Shown piece after piece: positions 1 through 7,293 of a DNA stretch of 33,206 nucleotides. Location of the stretch: NCBI GenBank assembly GCA_001464865.1, contig LNEG01000182.1:1-33206 (forward strand). The letters are read 5' to 3'. The DNA is from Burkholderiales bacterium Ga0074133. GTDB taxonomy: Bacteria; Pseudomonadota; Gammaproteobacteria; Burkholderiales; Burkholderiaceae_C. The notes under the pieces were generated by a model. That model did no database searches. It was given only the letters and a program-made list of their open reading frames with translations, and was not told where the DNA came from. The translations under genes were made by a program, and so were the position numbers. Each line of letters opens with the position of its first letter. Position 1 is the first letter of the stretch.

Positions 1-237
1 GCCAAGCGCGTGCGCGACGAACAAAAACGCAACCGCAAGCCGCGCGAGGGCAAGGCCGAAACGGGCGAAAACGGGGATCTGGCAGCAGACGCAACGCCAT
101 CGGGTGCAGCCCATGGCGACGAAGAGGTCTACGCACTGCGCCAGCGCGTGGCAGAGCTCGTGGCAGAAAACGCCGAACTGCGCAGATTGCTCGCACAGGC
201 CCAGGCAGCACAACCGGCAGACAGCCCACCGTTCTGA
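1..237 (+). CDS. C-terminal end of an unidentified protein (5' partial)
   Basis: The reading frame is open from the first base of the window and stops with TGA at 235-237, so only the last 78 codons are visible and the true start lies upstream; the GTG at position 10 is probably internal. The fragment begins with a very basic stretch (KRVRDEQKRNRKPREGKAE), continues with a Gly/Ala/Asp-rich linker, and ends in a heptad-like, leucine-rich segment (about VYALRQRVAELVAENAELR) that should form a short coiled coil. I do not recognise the family; a nucleic-acid-binding or oligomerising tail is a guess from composition only. It is convergent with the SirB1-like gene, whose stop lies 43 bases downstream. 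Confidence 0.55.
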   Translation, partial: AKRVRDEQKRNRKPREGKAETGENGDLAADATPSGAAHGDEEVYALRQRVAELVAENAELRRLLAQAQAAQPADSPPF

Positions 238-280
238 GCAAGGCGCACACCGTGATCGGCAGGGCGCGGCGCGGAAAGGC

Positions 281-1132
281 TCAGGAGCGTGTTCCGCGCA
301 AGGCGCCCAGCCGGTCAGCGATCAGGTCTACGTCCAGACCGTCTTCCACGTTGTCCAGATAGGCCTCCAGGTCGGCCACGGCCTGGCTGGCATCGCCCAG
401 CTCGGCATGGGCCAGGCCGCGGTCGCGGCGCTCGCCCCAGGCCTGGGGCAGCAGCACGATCAGCCGGTCCTGGACGGCCACCAGACGCTGCCAGTCCTGT
501 TGCGAGCGATGCACTTCCTTGAGGTTGCGCAGCATGCGCGCAATGATGTCGCGTGGCGTGGCGGCCTGCAGGTACAGGCCCAGCGGCACGTCGTAGTCGT
601 CTACCAGGCCGCTCTGGCGCTTGTAGGGTTCCAGCCGCTCGGCCAGCTCTTCGCGGCTGAGCGACTGGCCCGTGATGGGGTCGAGCACCACTTGCCCCTT
701 GGGCAGCAGCACCTTGACCATGAAGTGGCCTGGGAACCCAATGCCCCGGGCGTGCAGGCCCAGCCCCTGTGCGAGCTCCATCCACACCACTGCCAGCGAT
801 ATCGGGATGCCACGGCGCGTGCGCAGCACGGCATTGAGGTAGCTGTTCTCGGGGTCGTAGTAGTTGTTCACATTGCCGGCAAAACCCAGGTCCACAAAGA
901 AGAACTGGTTGAGCGTGCGCAGCCGTTGCAGCGACGGCGCATCGGCCGGCAGGCGGCGCTTGAGACGCGCCAGCATCTGATCGACATCACCGAGCAGCTG
1001 CTGCATGTCAAGTTCGGGGTATTCATCCTGGGCCAGGCTGGCGGCCGCCTCCAGCAGCGGGAAGTGGTCGTCGCTTTGCACCAGCGATGCAAAGTACTCC
1101 AGCGAGGAGGGCACGGAATAGCTCAGGGTCAT
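281..1132 (-). CDS. SirB1 family protein (transglutaminase-like fold plus TPR-like tail)
   Basis: 283 residues, starting at the ATG at 1132. The middle (about residues 85-150) has the SirB1 pattern: YYDPENSYLNAVLRTRRGIPISLAVVW, then GIGFPGHFMVKV, which corresponds to the region holding the Cys/His of transglutaminase-like proteins. The C-terminal third (about 195-275) is helical and TPR-like (QQDWQRLVAVQDRLIVLLPQ, RDRGLAHAELGDASQAVADL). Family members are conserved across proteobacteria without a settled biochemical role; the name comes from a reported link to Salmonella invasion-gene regulation. It follows murJ on the same strand after 103 bases with no clear terminator between, so co-transcription is plausible. 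No good Shine-Dalgarno is seen before the ATG. Family assignment is firm, function open. Confidence 0.85.
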   Translation of the reverse strand: MTLSYSVPSSLEYFASLVQSDDHFPLLEAAASLAQDEYPELDMQQLLGDVDQMLARLKRRLPADAPSLQRLRTLNQFFFVDLGFAGNVNNYYDPENSYLNAVLRTRRGIPISLAVVWMELAQGLGLHARGIGFPGHFMVKVLLPKGQVVLDPITGQSLSREELAERLEPYKRQSGLVDDYDVPLGLYLQAATPRDIIARMLRNLKEVHRSQQDWQRLVAVQDRLIVLLPQAWGERRDRGLAHAELGDASQAVADLEAYLDNVEDGLDVDLIADRLGALRGTRS

Positions 1133-1235
1133 GGCACGGTTTTAAGGGGGCTGCCCTGCGCCGTCAAGCCACAGAACACGCGGTTTCAAGGGGCAATTCC
1201 GGCCGTCGCGGCCCGTGCAGGTGTGGACAGCCGGG

Positions 1236-2801
1236 TCAGCGGCGCAGCATCTGCCGCAGCTTGAGGCCCGCAGCCCACAGCGCACCGAAGTAAAGCACGG
1301 CAGAAGCAGCCATCAGCGCGGCCAGCAGGCCCACGCGCTGCAGGCTCTGGGCGCGCATGGCGATCCAGTTGAAATGCTGCGAACTCCACACCAGCAGCAC
1401 CGCCAGCAACGCACTGGCCGCCACCACCTGCAGCACAAACTTTCCCCACCCCGGCTGGGGCTTGAAGCTGCCACGGCGCAGCAGCCCCACCAGCAGCCAT
1501 ACAGCATTGATGAGTGCCCCCAGCCCGATCGACAGCGCCAGCCCCGCGTGCGCAATGAACGGCACCAGGGCAATGTTGAGCAGCTGGGTGATGACCAGCA
1601 CGGCAATCGCGATCTTGACCGGCGTGCGCACGTCCTGACTGGCGTAGTAGCCCGGAGCCAGCACCTTGATGGCCACCAGGCCGATCAGCCCCGCGCCGTA
1701 GCCCGACAGGGCTACCGCGATCTGCCCCACATCCGAATCGGCCAGCTTGCCGTGGTGGAACAGCGTGGCCACCAGCGGTGTGGAGAACGTGAGCAGCGCC
1801 ACCCCACAGGGCACAGCCAGCAACACCACGATGCGCAGCCCCCAGTCGAGCATGGCCGAATACTTCTGCGCATCACCCGCCGCCTTGGCCGCCGTGAGCT
1901 GCGGCGTGAGCACCACGCCCAGCGCCACGCCCAGCAGCGCGGTCGGGAACTCCATCAGGCGGTCGGCATAAAAAAGCCAGGTCACGCTGCCCGGCGTGAG
2001 GTGCGACGCAATCTGCGTATTGATCATCAGCGAGATCTGCGCCACGCCCACGCCCAGCAGGATGGGCCCCATGAGAGTGAGCACACGGCGTACGCCCGGA
2101 TCGGCCCAGGCGCTGCGCACGCGGCCCCAGGTGACGCCAATGCGCGGCAGCAAACCCAGCCGCGCCAGGGCCGGGATCTGCACCACCAGCTGCAGCACGC
2201 CGCCCAGCATCACGCCGGCGGCCATGGCATAGATGGGCTGGATGCCGCGCGCTTCCAGCTGGGGCGCGCCCAGCCAGGCGGCGCCGATCATGCACAGGTT
2301 GAGCAACACCGGCGAAGCTGCGGGCACGGCAAAGTGCTTCCAGGTGTTGAGAATGCCAGCAGACAGCGCCACCATCGACATGAAGCCGATGTACGGGAAC
2401 ATCCAGCGCGTCATCAGCACGGCGGCGTCGTAGGCCTCGGGCGTCTGGCGCAGGCCGCTGGCCAGCGCCCACACCAGCGCAGGCGCGCCCAGCACCCCTG
2501 CCACGCACACGATGAGCAGCACCCAGGCCAGGGCAGTGGCCACCGCCGCAATCAGCGTGCGGGTAGCGTCGTCGCCCTGCTGCGTGCGCGTGGTGGCCAG
2601 CACCGGCACAAAGGCCTGGCTGAAGGCACCTTCGGCAAACAGGCGGCGAAACAGGTTGGGGATGCGGAAGGCAACATTGAACGCATCGGTCAGGGCGTTG
2701 GCCCCGAAGATCGACGCCATGAGCAGGTCGCGCGCCAGGCCCGTCACGCGGGAGGCCAGGGTCAGCAGGGAGACGGTGGAGGCAGCTTTGAGCAGGGACA
2801 C
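1236..2801 (-). CDS. murJ: Lipid II flippase MurJ (MviN)
   Basis: Polytopic inner-membrane protein of the MATE/MOP superfamily that moves the peptidoglycan precursor lipid II across the membrane. The N-terminus shows the family signature SLLKAASTVSLLTLASRVTGLARD followed at once by FGANALTDAFNVAFRIPNLFRRLFAEGAFSQAFVP; about 14 hydrophobic segments follow over the remaining length. The GTG at 2801 gives 521 residues and puts VSLLKAAS at the very N-terminus, where MurJ proteins normally begin, so I chose it. The frame extends upstream to a TTG at 2873 preceded by GGAG at good spacing, which would add 24 Pro/Ala-rich residues; the GTG itself has no clear ribosome-binding site, so the start is not certain. 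Divergent from rpsT, the common arrangement in this lineage. Confidence 0.93.
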   Translation of the reverse strand: MSLLKAASTVSLLTLASRVTGLARDLLMASIFGANALTDAFNVAFRIPNLFRRLFAEGAFSQAFVPVLATTRTQQGDDATRTLIAAVATALAWVLLIVCVAGVLGAPALVWALASGLRQTPEAYDAAVLMTRWMFPYIGFMSMVALSAGILNTWKHFAVPAASPVLLNLCMIGAAWLGAPQLEARGIQPIYAMAAGVMLGGVLQLVVQIPALARLGLLPRIGVTWGRVRSAWADPGVRRVLTLMGPILLGVGVAQISLMINTQIASHLTPGSVTWLFYADRLMEFPTALLGVALGVVLTPQLTAAKAAGDAQKYSAMLDWGLRIVVLLAVPCGVALLTFSTPLVATLFHHGKLADSDVGQIAVALSGYGAGLIGLVAIKVLAPGYYASQDVRTPVKIAIAVLVITQLLNIALVPFIAHAGLALSIGLGALINAVWLLVGLLRRGSFKPQPGWGKFVLQVVAASALLAVLLVWSSQHFNWIAMRAQSLQRVGLLAALMAASAVLYFGALWAAGLKLRQMLRR

Positions 2802-3019
2802 CCGTGGGAGTGTATGTGCTGCGGCAGGTAAGGCGGCGGCTGCGGGCCGGCCTGAAGGTAGGGGTGACGACAAGGTTCACTCCGGAAGGAAAAGAACCAG
2901 TCTGGGCTGGCGGCGTGAGCCAGGGATGAAGTCTGTGAACCCGGTGTGAAGAGTGGACACTGCCGGGGCACCATCGCCAGCCCCAAACTTCAGCAGGCGC
3001 TCCGCAAAGCGAGCTGGGA

Positions 3020-3025
3020 TATAAT
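3020..3025 (+). promoter_or_regulatory. Sigma-70 -10 element of rpsT
   Basis: A perfect TATAAT stands out in otherwise GC-rich DNA, 45 bases before the rpsT start codon. No good -35 hexamer sits at 16-18 bases upstream, so the -10 may act with a weak -35. The position suits a ribosomal-protein promoter with a short leader. Confidence 0.6.
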
Positions 3026-3070
3026 CGCGGGCTTTGCTGGCAACATCCACAGACCCTAAGGAACTAAACA

Positions 3071-3373
3071 ATGGCATCCGCAAAACCCAAGAAGAAGAAC
3101 CCGCGCCTGGCGTCGGGCCGCAAGCGCGTCCGTCAGGACGTCAAACTCAACGCTGCGAACACCTCGCTGCGCTCCAAATACCGTACCGCTGTCAAGAACG
3201 TCGAAAAGGCTGTTCTGGCTGGCGACAAGACCAAGGCGACCGAACTGTTCGCCAAGATGCAAGCTGTGGTTGACTCCGTGGCCGACAAGGGCATCTTCCA
3301 CAAGAACAAGGCTGCTCGTGACAAGAGCCGTCTGTCGACCAAGGTGAAAGCCCTGGCTCTGGCAGCAGCCTGA
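3071..3373 (+). CDS. rpsT: 30S ribosomal protein S20
   Basis: 100-residue basic protein that binds 16S rRNA in the body of the small subunit during assembly. The sequence begins [19 protein letters not shown] and continues with the typical S20 helices ([36 protein letters not shown]); length matches proteobacterial S20 with a short Ala-rich tail. The gene is monocistronic in appearance: its own promoter lies 45 bases upstream and a U-tract terminator about 95 bases downstream. It is divergent from murJ. Codons such as CGT, AAG and GCT are more frequent than in neighbouring genes, as expected for a highly expressed protein. Confidence 0.98.
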   Translation: MASAKPKKKNPRLASGRKRVRQDVKLNAANTSLRSKYRTAVKNVEKAVLAGDKTKATELFAKMQAVVDSVADKGIFHKNKAARDKSRLSTKVKALALAAA

Positions 3374-3381
3374 TTTTCATC

Positions 3382-3424
3382 GCCTGCTTCGGCAGGCCAA
3401 CAGCCCGAACGGCATGTGCCGTTC
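3382..3424 (+). other. Two perfect stem-loops in the rpsT 3' region
   Basis: Just after the rpsT stop there is GCCTGC-TTCG-GCAGGC (3382-3397), a stem capped by a stable UUCG tetraloop, followed by GAACGGCA-TG-TGCCGTTC (3407-3424), an 8-bp perfect stem. Neither is followed by a T-run, so they are not classical terminators by themselves. With the terminator at 3467-3489 they make three consecutive hairpins in the 3' untranslated region. They may protect the mRNA end or mark a processed 3' RNA. Confidence 0.6.
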
Positions 3425-3466
3425 GCCGTTTGTAACGGGTGCGCTGCCAGCAAAGAAAAAACGACC

Positions 3467-3489
3467 AAACCGCCTTCGGGCGGTTTTTT
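3467..3489 (+). terminator. Rho-independent terminator, probably bidirectional
   Basis: AAACCGCC (3467-3474), loop TTCG, GGCGGTTT (3479-3486) and a run of six T (3484-3489). It ends the rpsT transcript. On the minus strand the same stem is followed by GGTCGTTTTTTC, so it can also stop transcription from the DUF3579 gene, which ends at 3621. Confidence 0.88.
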
Positions 3490-3620
3490 CGTTGTCGGGT
3501 CGTTCATTCCCCCCGGAAGGCCGGGCGAGGCACCACCGGCGGGCTGGTGTCAGGCACCGCCGCCCCCCCGTTAACGGTATGGGGCCCGGCGCGCCCGCGG
3601 GGCAGCGCCGGTGCAGACGA

Positions 3621-3947
3621 TCAGCCCTTGGGCTGCGAGGGGGCGTCGGGCAGGAGACACGCTTCGGCCACCTGCAGGTTGTTGTCGCGCGCGAAATTGA
3701 TCACGAAATCCCAGGCCATGGGCTCATGGTCGCGCAGGTCGCTGTGCACCACCACGCATTTCACGCCATTGAGCGTGGTCGGAATGCACCAGGGCGAATA
3801 GCTCAGGTGGCTGCCCGGTCGGGCCCCGCCCGGGCGAAAGCTGCTCATCACCCCGGCCAGCCGTTCGGCCCAGTCGCTGGGGCGAAAGGTTTTCCCGTCG
3901 TGGGTGATGCCCTGGATGAAGACTTCTTTGGCGGAGGGGGAAACCAT
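3621..3947 (-). CDS. DUF3579 domain-containing protein
   Basis: 108-residue soluble protein, MVSPSAKEVFIQGITHDGKTFRPSDWAERL at the N-terminus, then a conserved middle (SPWCIPTTLNGVKCVVV, then EPMAWDFVINFARDNNLQV). This pattern is the DUF3579 family, found mainly in beta-proteobacteria and of unknown function. The whole protein is covered by the domain. It is divergent from argD with a 260-base gap containing a 14-bp palindrome, so the two sides could share regulation; linkage to arginine biosynthesis is positional only. The end is short and polar (DAPSQPKG). No signal peptide or membrane segment. Confidence 0.85.
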   Translation of the reverse strand: MVSPSAKEVFIQGITHDGKTFRPSDWAERLAGVMSSFRPGGARPGSHLSYSPWCIPTTLNGVKCVVVHSDLRDHEPMAWDFVINFARDNNLQVAEACLLPDAPSQPKG

Positions 3948-4015
3948 CGGATTGGATCGGTAGGGAGGCGGAGGCGCAGGATCACTGCATGCTGCACCGC
4001 AACGCGAGATTCTAA

Positions 4016-4029
4016 CTCTTATATAAGAG
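4016..4029. promoter_or_regulatory. Perfect 14-bp AT-rich palindrome, candidate operator
   Basis: CTCTTATATAAGAG is a perfect palindrome and the most AT-rich spot between the DUF3579 gene and argD. On the minus strand a TAGAAT hexamer (4014-4009), a good -10 candidate for the DUF3579 gene, lies directly beside it, so a bound protein would cover that promoter. The shape suits a dimeric regulator; which one cannot be told from the sequence. Confidence 0.45.
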
Positions 4030-4210
4030 CTGGCTCTCTAATTCCCTGCCACCGTGCTCCGGTGCATGCCGCTGCCGGCAGGTTGCCAGCATTGCAGTAA
4101 TGCGCATTCGTCAACAGATGGCCTGCATGCTCCCCCTAGAATCGTGCTTCGCTTTCCGGGGCATGTGGCCACAAGCCGCCCCATTACCGTACCGTCTGGA
4201 GATTTGTGCA

Positions 4211-5407
4211 ATGACCGCTTCCACACCGGCAGCTTCGCCCCACGTGATGAACACCTATGGCCGCGTCCCCATTGCGCTGGCCCGCGGGCAGGGCAGCCGG
4301 GTCTGGGATGTGAACGGCAAGGAATACCTGGACGGCCTGGGTGGCATCGCCGTGAACACGCTCGGCCACAACCACGCCAAGCTCGTGCCTGCGCTGCAGG
4401 ACCAGCTGACCAAACTCATCCACACCTCCAACTACTACCACGTCCCCCTGCAGGAAACGCTGGCGGCCAAGCTGGTGGAGCTGTCGGGCATGACCAACGT
4501 GTTCTTCTGCAATTCGGGCCTGGAGGCCAACGAGGCGGCCCTGAAGATCGCACGCAAGTACGGCGTGGACAAGGGCATCGCCAGGCCCGAGATCGTCGTC
4601 TACGAAAAGGCCTTCCACGGCCGCTCGATCGCCACGATGTCGGCCACGGGCAACCCCAAGATCCACAGCGGCTTCGGCCCGCTGGTGGAAGGCTTTGTGC
4701 GCGTGCCGGTGAACGACATCGAAGGCATCAAGAAAGCCACCGAAGGCAACCCCAACGTGGTGGCCGTGTTCTTCGAGACCATCCAGGGCGAAGGCGGCAT
4801 CAACCCCATGCGGGTCGAGTACCTGCAGCAGCTGCGCAAGCTGTGTGACGAGCGCGACTGGCTGATGATGATCGACGAGGTGCAGTGCGGCATGGGCCGC
4901 ACCGGCAAGTGGTTTGCCCACCAGTGGGCCGGCATCGTGCCCGACGTGATGCCCCTGGCCAAGGGCCTGGGCTCGGGCGTGCCGATTGGCGCCGTGGTGG
5001 CAGGCCCCAAGGCTGCCAATGTGCTGCAACCCGGCAACCATGGCACCACCTTTGGCGGCAACCCGCTGGCCATGCGCGCCGGGGTCGAGACCATCCGCAT
5101 CATGGAAGAAGACGGCCTGCTGGCCCATGCCGCCACGGTGGGCGACCACCTGAAGGCTGCCCTGCAGCGCGAGCTGGGCAGCCTACCCGGCGTGAAGGAG
5201 ATCCGCGGCCAGGGCCTGATGCTGGGCATCGAGCTGACCAAGCCCTGCGGCGCGCTGATCGGCCGTGCGGCCGAAGCCGGGCTGCTGCTGTCGGTCACGG
5301 CCGACACCGTGATCCGCCTCGTGCCCCCGCTGATCCTGACCACCGCCGAGGCCGACGAGATCGTGGCCAAGCTGGTGCCCCTGGTTCAAGCCATCCTGGC
5401 CGAGTAA
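4211..5407 (+). CDS. argD: Acetylornithine aminotransferase (class III, PLP-dependent)
   Basis: 398 residues. Converts N-acetylglutamate semialdehyde to N-acetylornithine with glutamate as amino donor; many ArgD enzymes also serve lysine biosynthesis. The sequence shows the class III pattern: NSGLEANEAALKIAR (about 101-115), FHGRS (135-139), the PLP-ring Asp in IDEVQCGMGRTG (Asp222), and the Schiff-base lysine in PLAKGLGSGVPIGA (Lys251), followed by the HGTTFGGNP phosphate-binding segment. The ATG at 4211 is preceded by GGAGA at suitable distance; the frame is open further upstream to 4100, but that extension is not family-like. argF follows after 23 bases, so argD-argF is an operon. Confidence 0.95.
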   Translation: MTASTPAASPHVMNTYGRVPIALARGQGSRVWDVNGKEYLDGLGGIAVNTLGHNHAKLVPALQDQLTKLIHTSNYYHVPLQETLAAKLVELSGMTNVFFCNSGLEANEAALKIARKYGVDKGIARPEIVVYEKAFHGRSIATMSATGNPKIHSGFGPLVEGFVRVPVNDIEGIKKATEGNPNVVAVFFETIQGEGGINPMRVEYLQQLRKLCDERDWLMMIDEVQCGMGRTGKWFAHQWAGIVPDVMPLAKGLGSGVPIGAVVAGPKAANVLQPGNHGTTFGGNPLAMRAGVETIRIMEEDGLLAHAATVGDHLKAALQRELGSLPGVKEIRGQGLMLGIELTKPCGALIGRAAEAGLLLSVTADTVIRLVPPLILTTAEADEIVAKLVPLVQAILAE

Positions 5408-5430
5408 GCGCTGGGCTGCGAGACATTGCC

Positions 5431-6351
5431 ATGAAACATTACCTGCAGTTCACCGACCTCGACGCCGACGAATACGCCTACCTGTTCGAGCGCGCGGCCC
5501 TCATCAAGAAGAAGTTCAAGGCCTACGAAAAGCACCACCCGCTGGTGGACCGCACCCTGGCCATGATTTTCGAAAAAGCCAGCACACGCACGCGCGTCAG
5601 CTTTGAGGCCGGCATGTACCAGCTCGGTGGCAGCGTGGTGCACCTGACCACCGGTGACAGCCAGCTGGGCCGCGCCGAGCCCATCGAGGACAGCGCCAAG
5701 GTCATCAGCCGCATGGTGGACCTGGTGATGATCCGCACCTACGAGCAAGCCAAGATCGAAAGCTTTGCCGCCAACTCGCGCGTGCCCGTCATCAACGGCC
5801 TGACCAACGAATACCACCCCTGCCAGATCCTGGCGGACATCTTCACCTTCATCGAACACCGCGGTTCCATCCACGGCAAGACGGTGGCCTGGGTGGGCGA
5901 CGGCAACAACATGGCCAACACCTGGCTGCAGGCCGCAGCACTGCTGGGCTTCAAGGTGCATGTGAGCACGCCCCGCGGCTACGAAATTGATGAGAAACTG
6001 GCTGCAGGTGCAGGCGGAATAAGCCCTGACTGCTATCAATTTTTTAGCGATCCGCTCGAAGCCTGCAAGGGCGCCGACCTGGTCACCACCGACGTGTGGA
6101 CCAGCATGGGCTACGAGGCCGAAAACGAAACCCGCCGCGTGGCCTTTGCCGACTGGTGCGTGGACGCCGAAATGATGGCCGCGGCCAGGCCCGACGCCCT
6201 GTTCATGCACTGCCTGCCCGCGCACCGCGGCGAAGAGGTCGAGGCCGACGTGATCGACGGACCGCAATCGGTGGTGTGGGATGAAGCAGAAAACAGGATG
6301 CACGTGCAAAAGGCACTCATGGAGTACCTTTTGCTCGGCCGCGTTGCATGA
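5431..6351 (+). CDS. argF: Ornithine carbamoyltransferase
   Basis: 306 residues. Forms citrulline from ornithine and carbamoyl phosphate. Visible motifs: carbamoyl-phosphate loop STRTR (51-55), HPCQ (129-132), ornithine loop region with SMG (225-227) and the catalytic HCLP (260-263). Two oddities. Residues about 191-206 (AAGAGGISPDCYQFFS) seem a few residues longer than usual, use ATA/TTT/TAT codons unlike the flanks, and coincide with a dispersed intergenic-type repeat. The last 16 codons (HVQKALMEYLLLGRVA) occur again 161 bases downstream, where the duplicate has codons closer to the rest of the genome than the copy attached to the gene. The enzyme nevertheless appears intact. It lies 23 bases after argD. 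Confidence 0.96.
   Translation: MKHYLQFTDLDADEYAYLFERAALIKKKFKAYEKHHPLVDRTLAMIFEKASTRTRVSFEAGMYQLGGSVVHLTTGDSQLGRAEPIEDSAKVISRMVDLVMIRTYEQAKIESFAANSRVPVINGLTNEYHPCQILADIFTFIEHRGSIHGKTVAWVGDGNNMANTWLQAAALLGFKVHVSTPRGYEIDEKLAAGAGGISPDCYQFFSDPLEACKGADLVTTDVWTSMGYEAENETRRVAFADWCVDAEMMAAARPDALFMHCLPAHRGEEVEADVIDGPQSVVWDEAENRMHVQKALMEYLLLGRVA
6001..6050 (+). repeat. Dispersed GCTATCAA-type repeat inside argF, in frame
   Basis: The segment contains AATAAGCCCTGACTGC, then TATCAATTTTTTAGC, matching the core (AAGC, spacer, GC-TATCAA, A/T-rich end) of the repeat family seen in the intergenic regions at 10.5, 13.0, 22.7, 27.4 and 32.5 kb. Here it is read as coding sequence, residues about 191-206 of ArgF. 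Its codons (ATA, TAT, TTT TTT) contrast with the GC-rich third positions on both sides. Confidence 0.5.
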
Positions 6352-6512
6352 CATGCAGCGCGGTGGCGCGCCAGCGCCAGCAGCCTGTTTCGGCGCAGGC
6401 TCATGTCCGCGCAGCGGATGTGAAGCGGCCGCAGGTCGCGTGCCGGAGCCAAAACCCCCGGCACGTGCAAAAGGCACTCATGGAGTACCTGCTGCTGGGC
6501 AGGGTGGCCTGA
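6300..6512 (+). repeat. Direct duplication of the argF 3' end, probable integration scar
   Basis: Copy 1 is the end of argF (6300-6351); copy 2 lies at 6461-6512. The first 30 bases (6300-6329 and 6461-6490) are identical. After that 7 of the next 21 bases differ, yet both copies encode HVQKALMEYLLLGRVA and then TGA: all differences are synonymous. Copy 2 uses CTG CTG CTG GGC AGG GTG GCC; copy 1 uses CTT TTG CTC GGC CGC GTT GCA. The 109-base spacer is GC-rich with hairpins (AGCCTG at 6382 pairing with CAGGCT at 6396; TCCGC-GCA-GCGGA at 6406-6418) and has no recognisable gene. Confidence 0.8.
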
Positions 6513-6525
6513 AGTCTGGTCTCTC

Positions 6526-7206
6526 ATGCCCTGGCGCCGTCAGCCCGCTCACAGCGCTGAACTGCTGGCGCACTGGCAGTCCCTCGGGCAGGCCCTCGAC
6601 CGCGACAACCCTGCGTGGCGTTCCGAGGGACGTCGCCTCATCCTGAGCTGGGCGCGCTGGCCCCGCGCGTACCACGACACCACCCACCTCCGGGCCTGCC
6701 TGCGGCACTGGCAAATGGTGCAGGACCAGCAGCCTGGCGCGCTCGACAACCCACACGCCGCGGCCCTGGCGCTGTGGTACCACGACGCCATCTACTGGCC
6801 GTGGAGCCGGCACAACGAGGCGCGCAGCGCCGACTGGGCGGCCAGCTTTCTGCGCGCCCAGCATCTGCCCAGCGAGCTGACTGCGCAAGTGCACCAGCAC
6901 ATCCTGGACACCCGCCACACCCCTGGCCCGCTCACGGGCGATGCGCAATGGGTGGTCGATATCGACCTGGCCATCCTCGGCCAGAGCGATGCGGTGTACC
7001 GCCAGTTCGAGCGCAACGTGCGGCGCGAGTACTTCTTTGTGCGCTGGCCGCGCTACGTGGCCGGGCGCAGCGCCGTGCTGCGGGGGTTTCTGGAACGGCC
7101 GCGCATCTATGGCACCGACTGGTTTTTCGACCGCTGCGAGGCGCAGGCGCGCATCAACCTGGGACGCGCCCTCGCAGCACTGGAGGAAGGCAGGCTCCAC
7201 CAGTGA
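6526..7206 (+). CDS. HD-domain protein, predicted metal-dependent phosphohydrolase (COG4339 type)
   Basis: 226 residues. It carries the spaced His/Asp pattern of this small HD-like family: YHDTTHL near residue 48, ALWYHDAIYWPWSRHNEARSA around 81-101, and VVDIDLAILG around 143. These residues would bind a metal centre. Proteins of this group are conserved in bacteria and some eukaryotes but have no agreed substrate. It follows argF after 174 bases that hold the duplicated argF end, and may be read through from argD-argF; it is convergent with the S9 peptidase gene. ATG at 6526 chosen as the first start that keeps the conserved N-terminal helix. Confidence 0.75.
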   Translation: MPWRRQPAHSAELLAHWQSLGQALDRDNPAWRSEGRRLILSWARWPRAYHDTTHLRACLRHWQMVQDQQPGALDNPHAAALALWYHDAIYWPWSRHNEARSADWAASFLRAQHLPSELTAQVHQHILDTRHTPGPLTGDAQWVVDIDLAILGQSDAVYRQFERNVRREYFFVRWPRYVAGRSAVLRGFLERPRIYGTDWFFDRCEAQARINLGRALAALEEGRLHQ

Positions 7207-7293
7207 GCCGGGCCGCGTAGCCGCATGCAGCGGTGGCCTTGAGGCACTGCCTGCGCTTGCCCGCCGCAGACCGCCCTGCCATGCGGCGCCCCG

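Noticed and set aside
104-1264. Long plus-strand frame over the SirB1 gene, and the similar 538-codon frame over murJ (1215-2831)
   Set aside because: Rich in His, Gln, Arg and Gly from GC-rich antisense codons, no family pattern; the minus-strand frames encode clear SirB1 and MurJ proteins.
2802-2873. Longer MurJ start at the TTG at 2873
   Set aside because: It has a better ribosome-binding site but adds a Pro/Ala-rich stretch before the position where MurJ proteins normally begin; left as an alternative.
3568-3577. Palindrome CCGTTAACGG downstream of the DUF3579 gene
   Set aside because: Ten bases only, in a gene-end position next to C- and G-runs; nothing links it to regulation.
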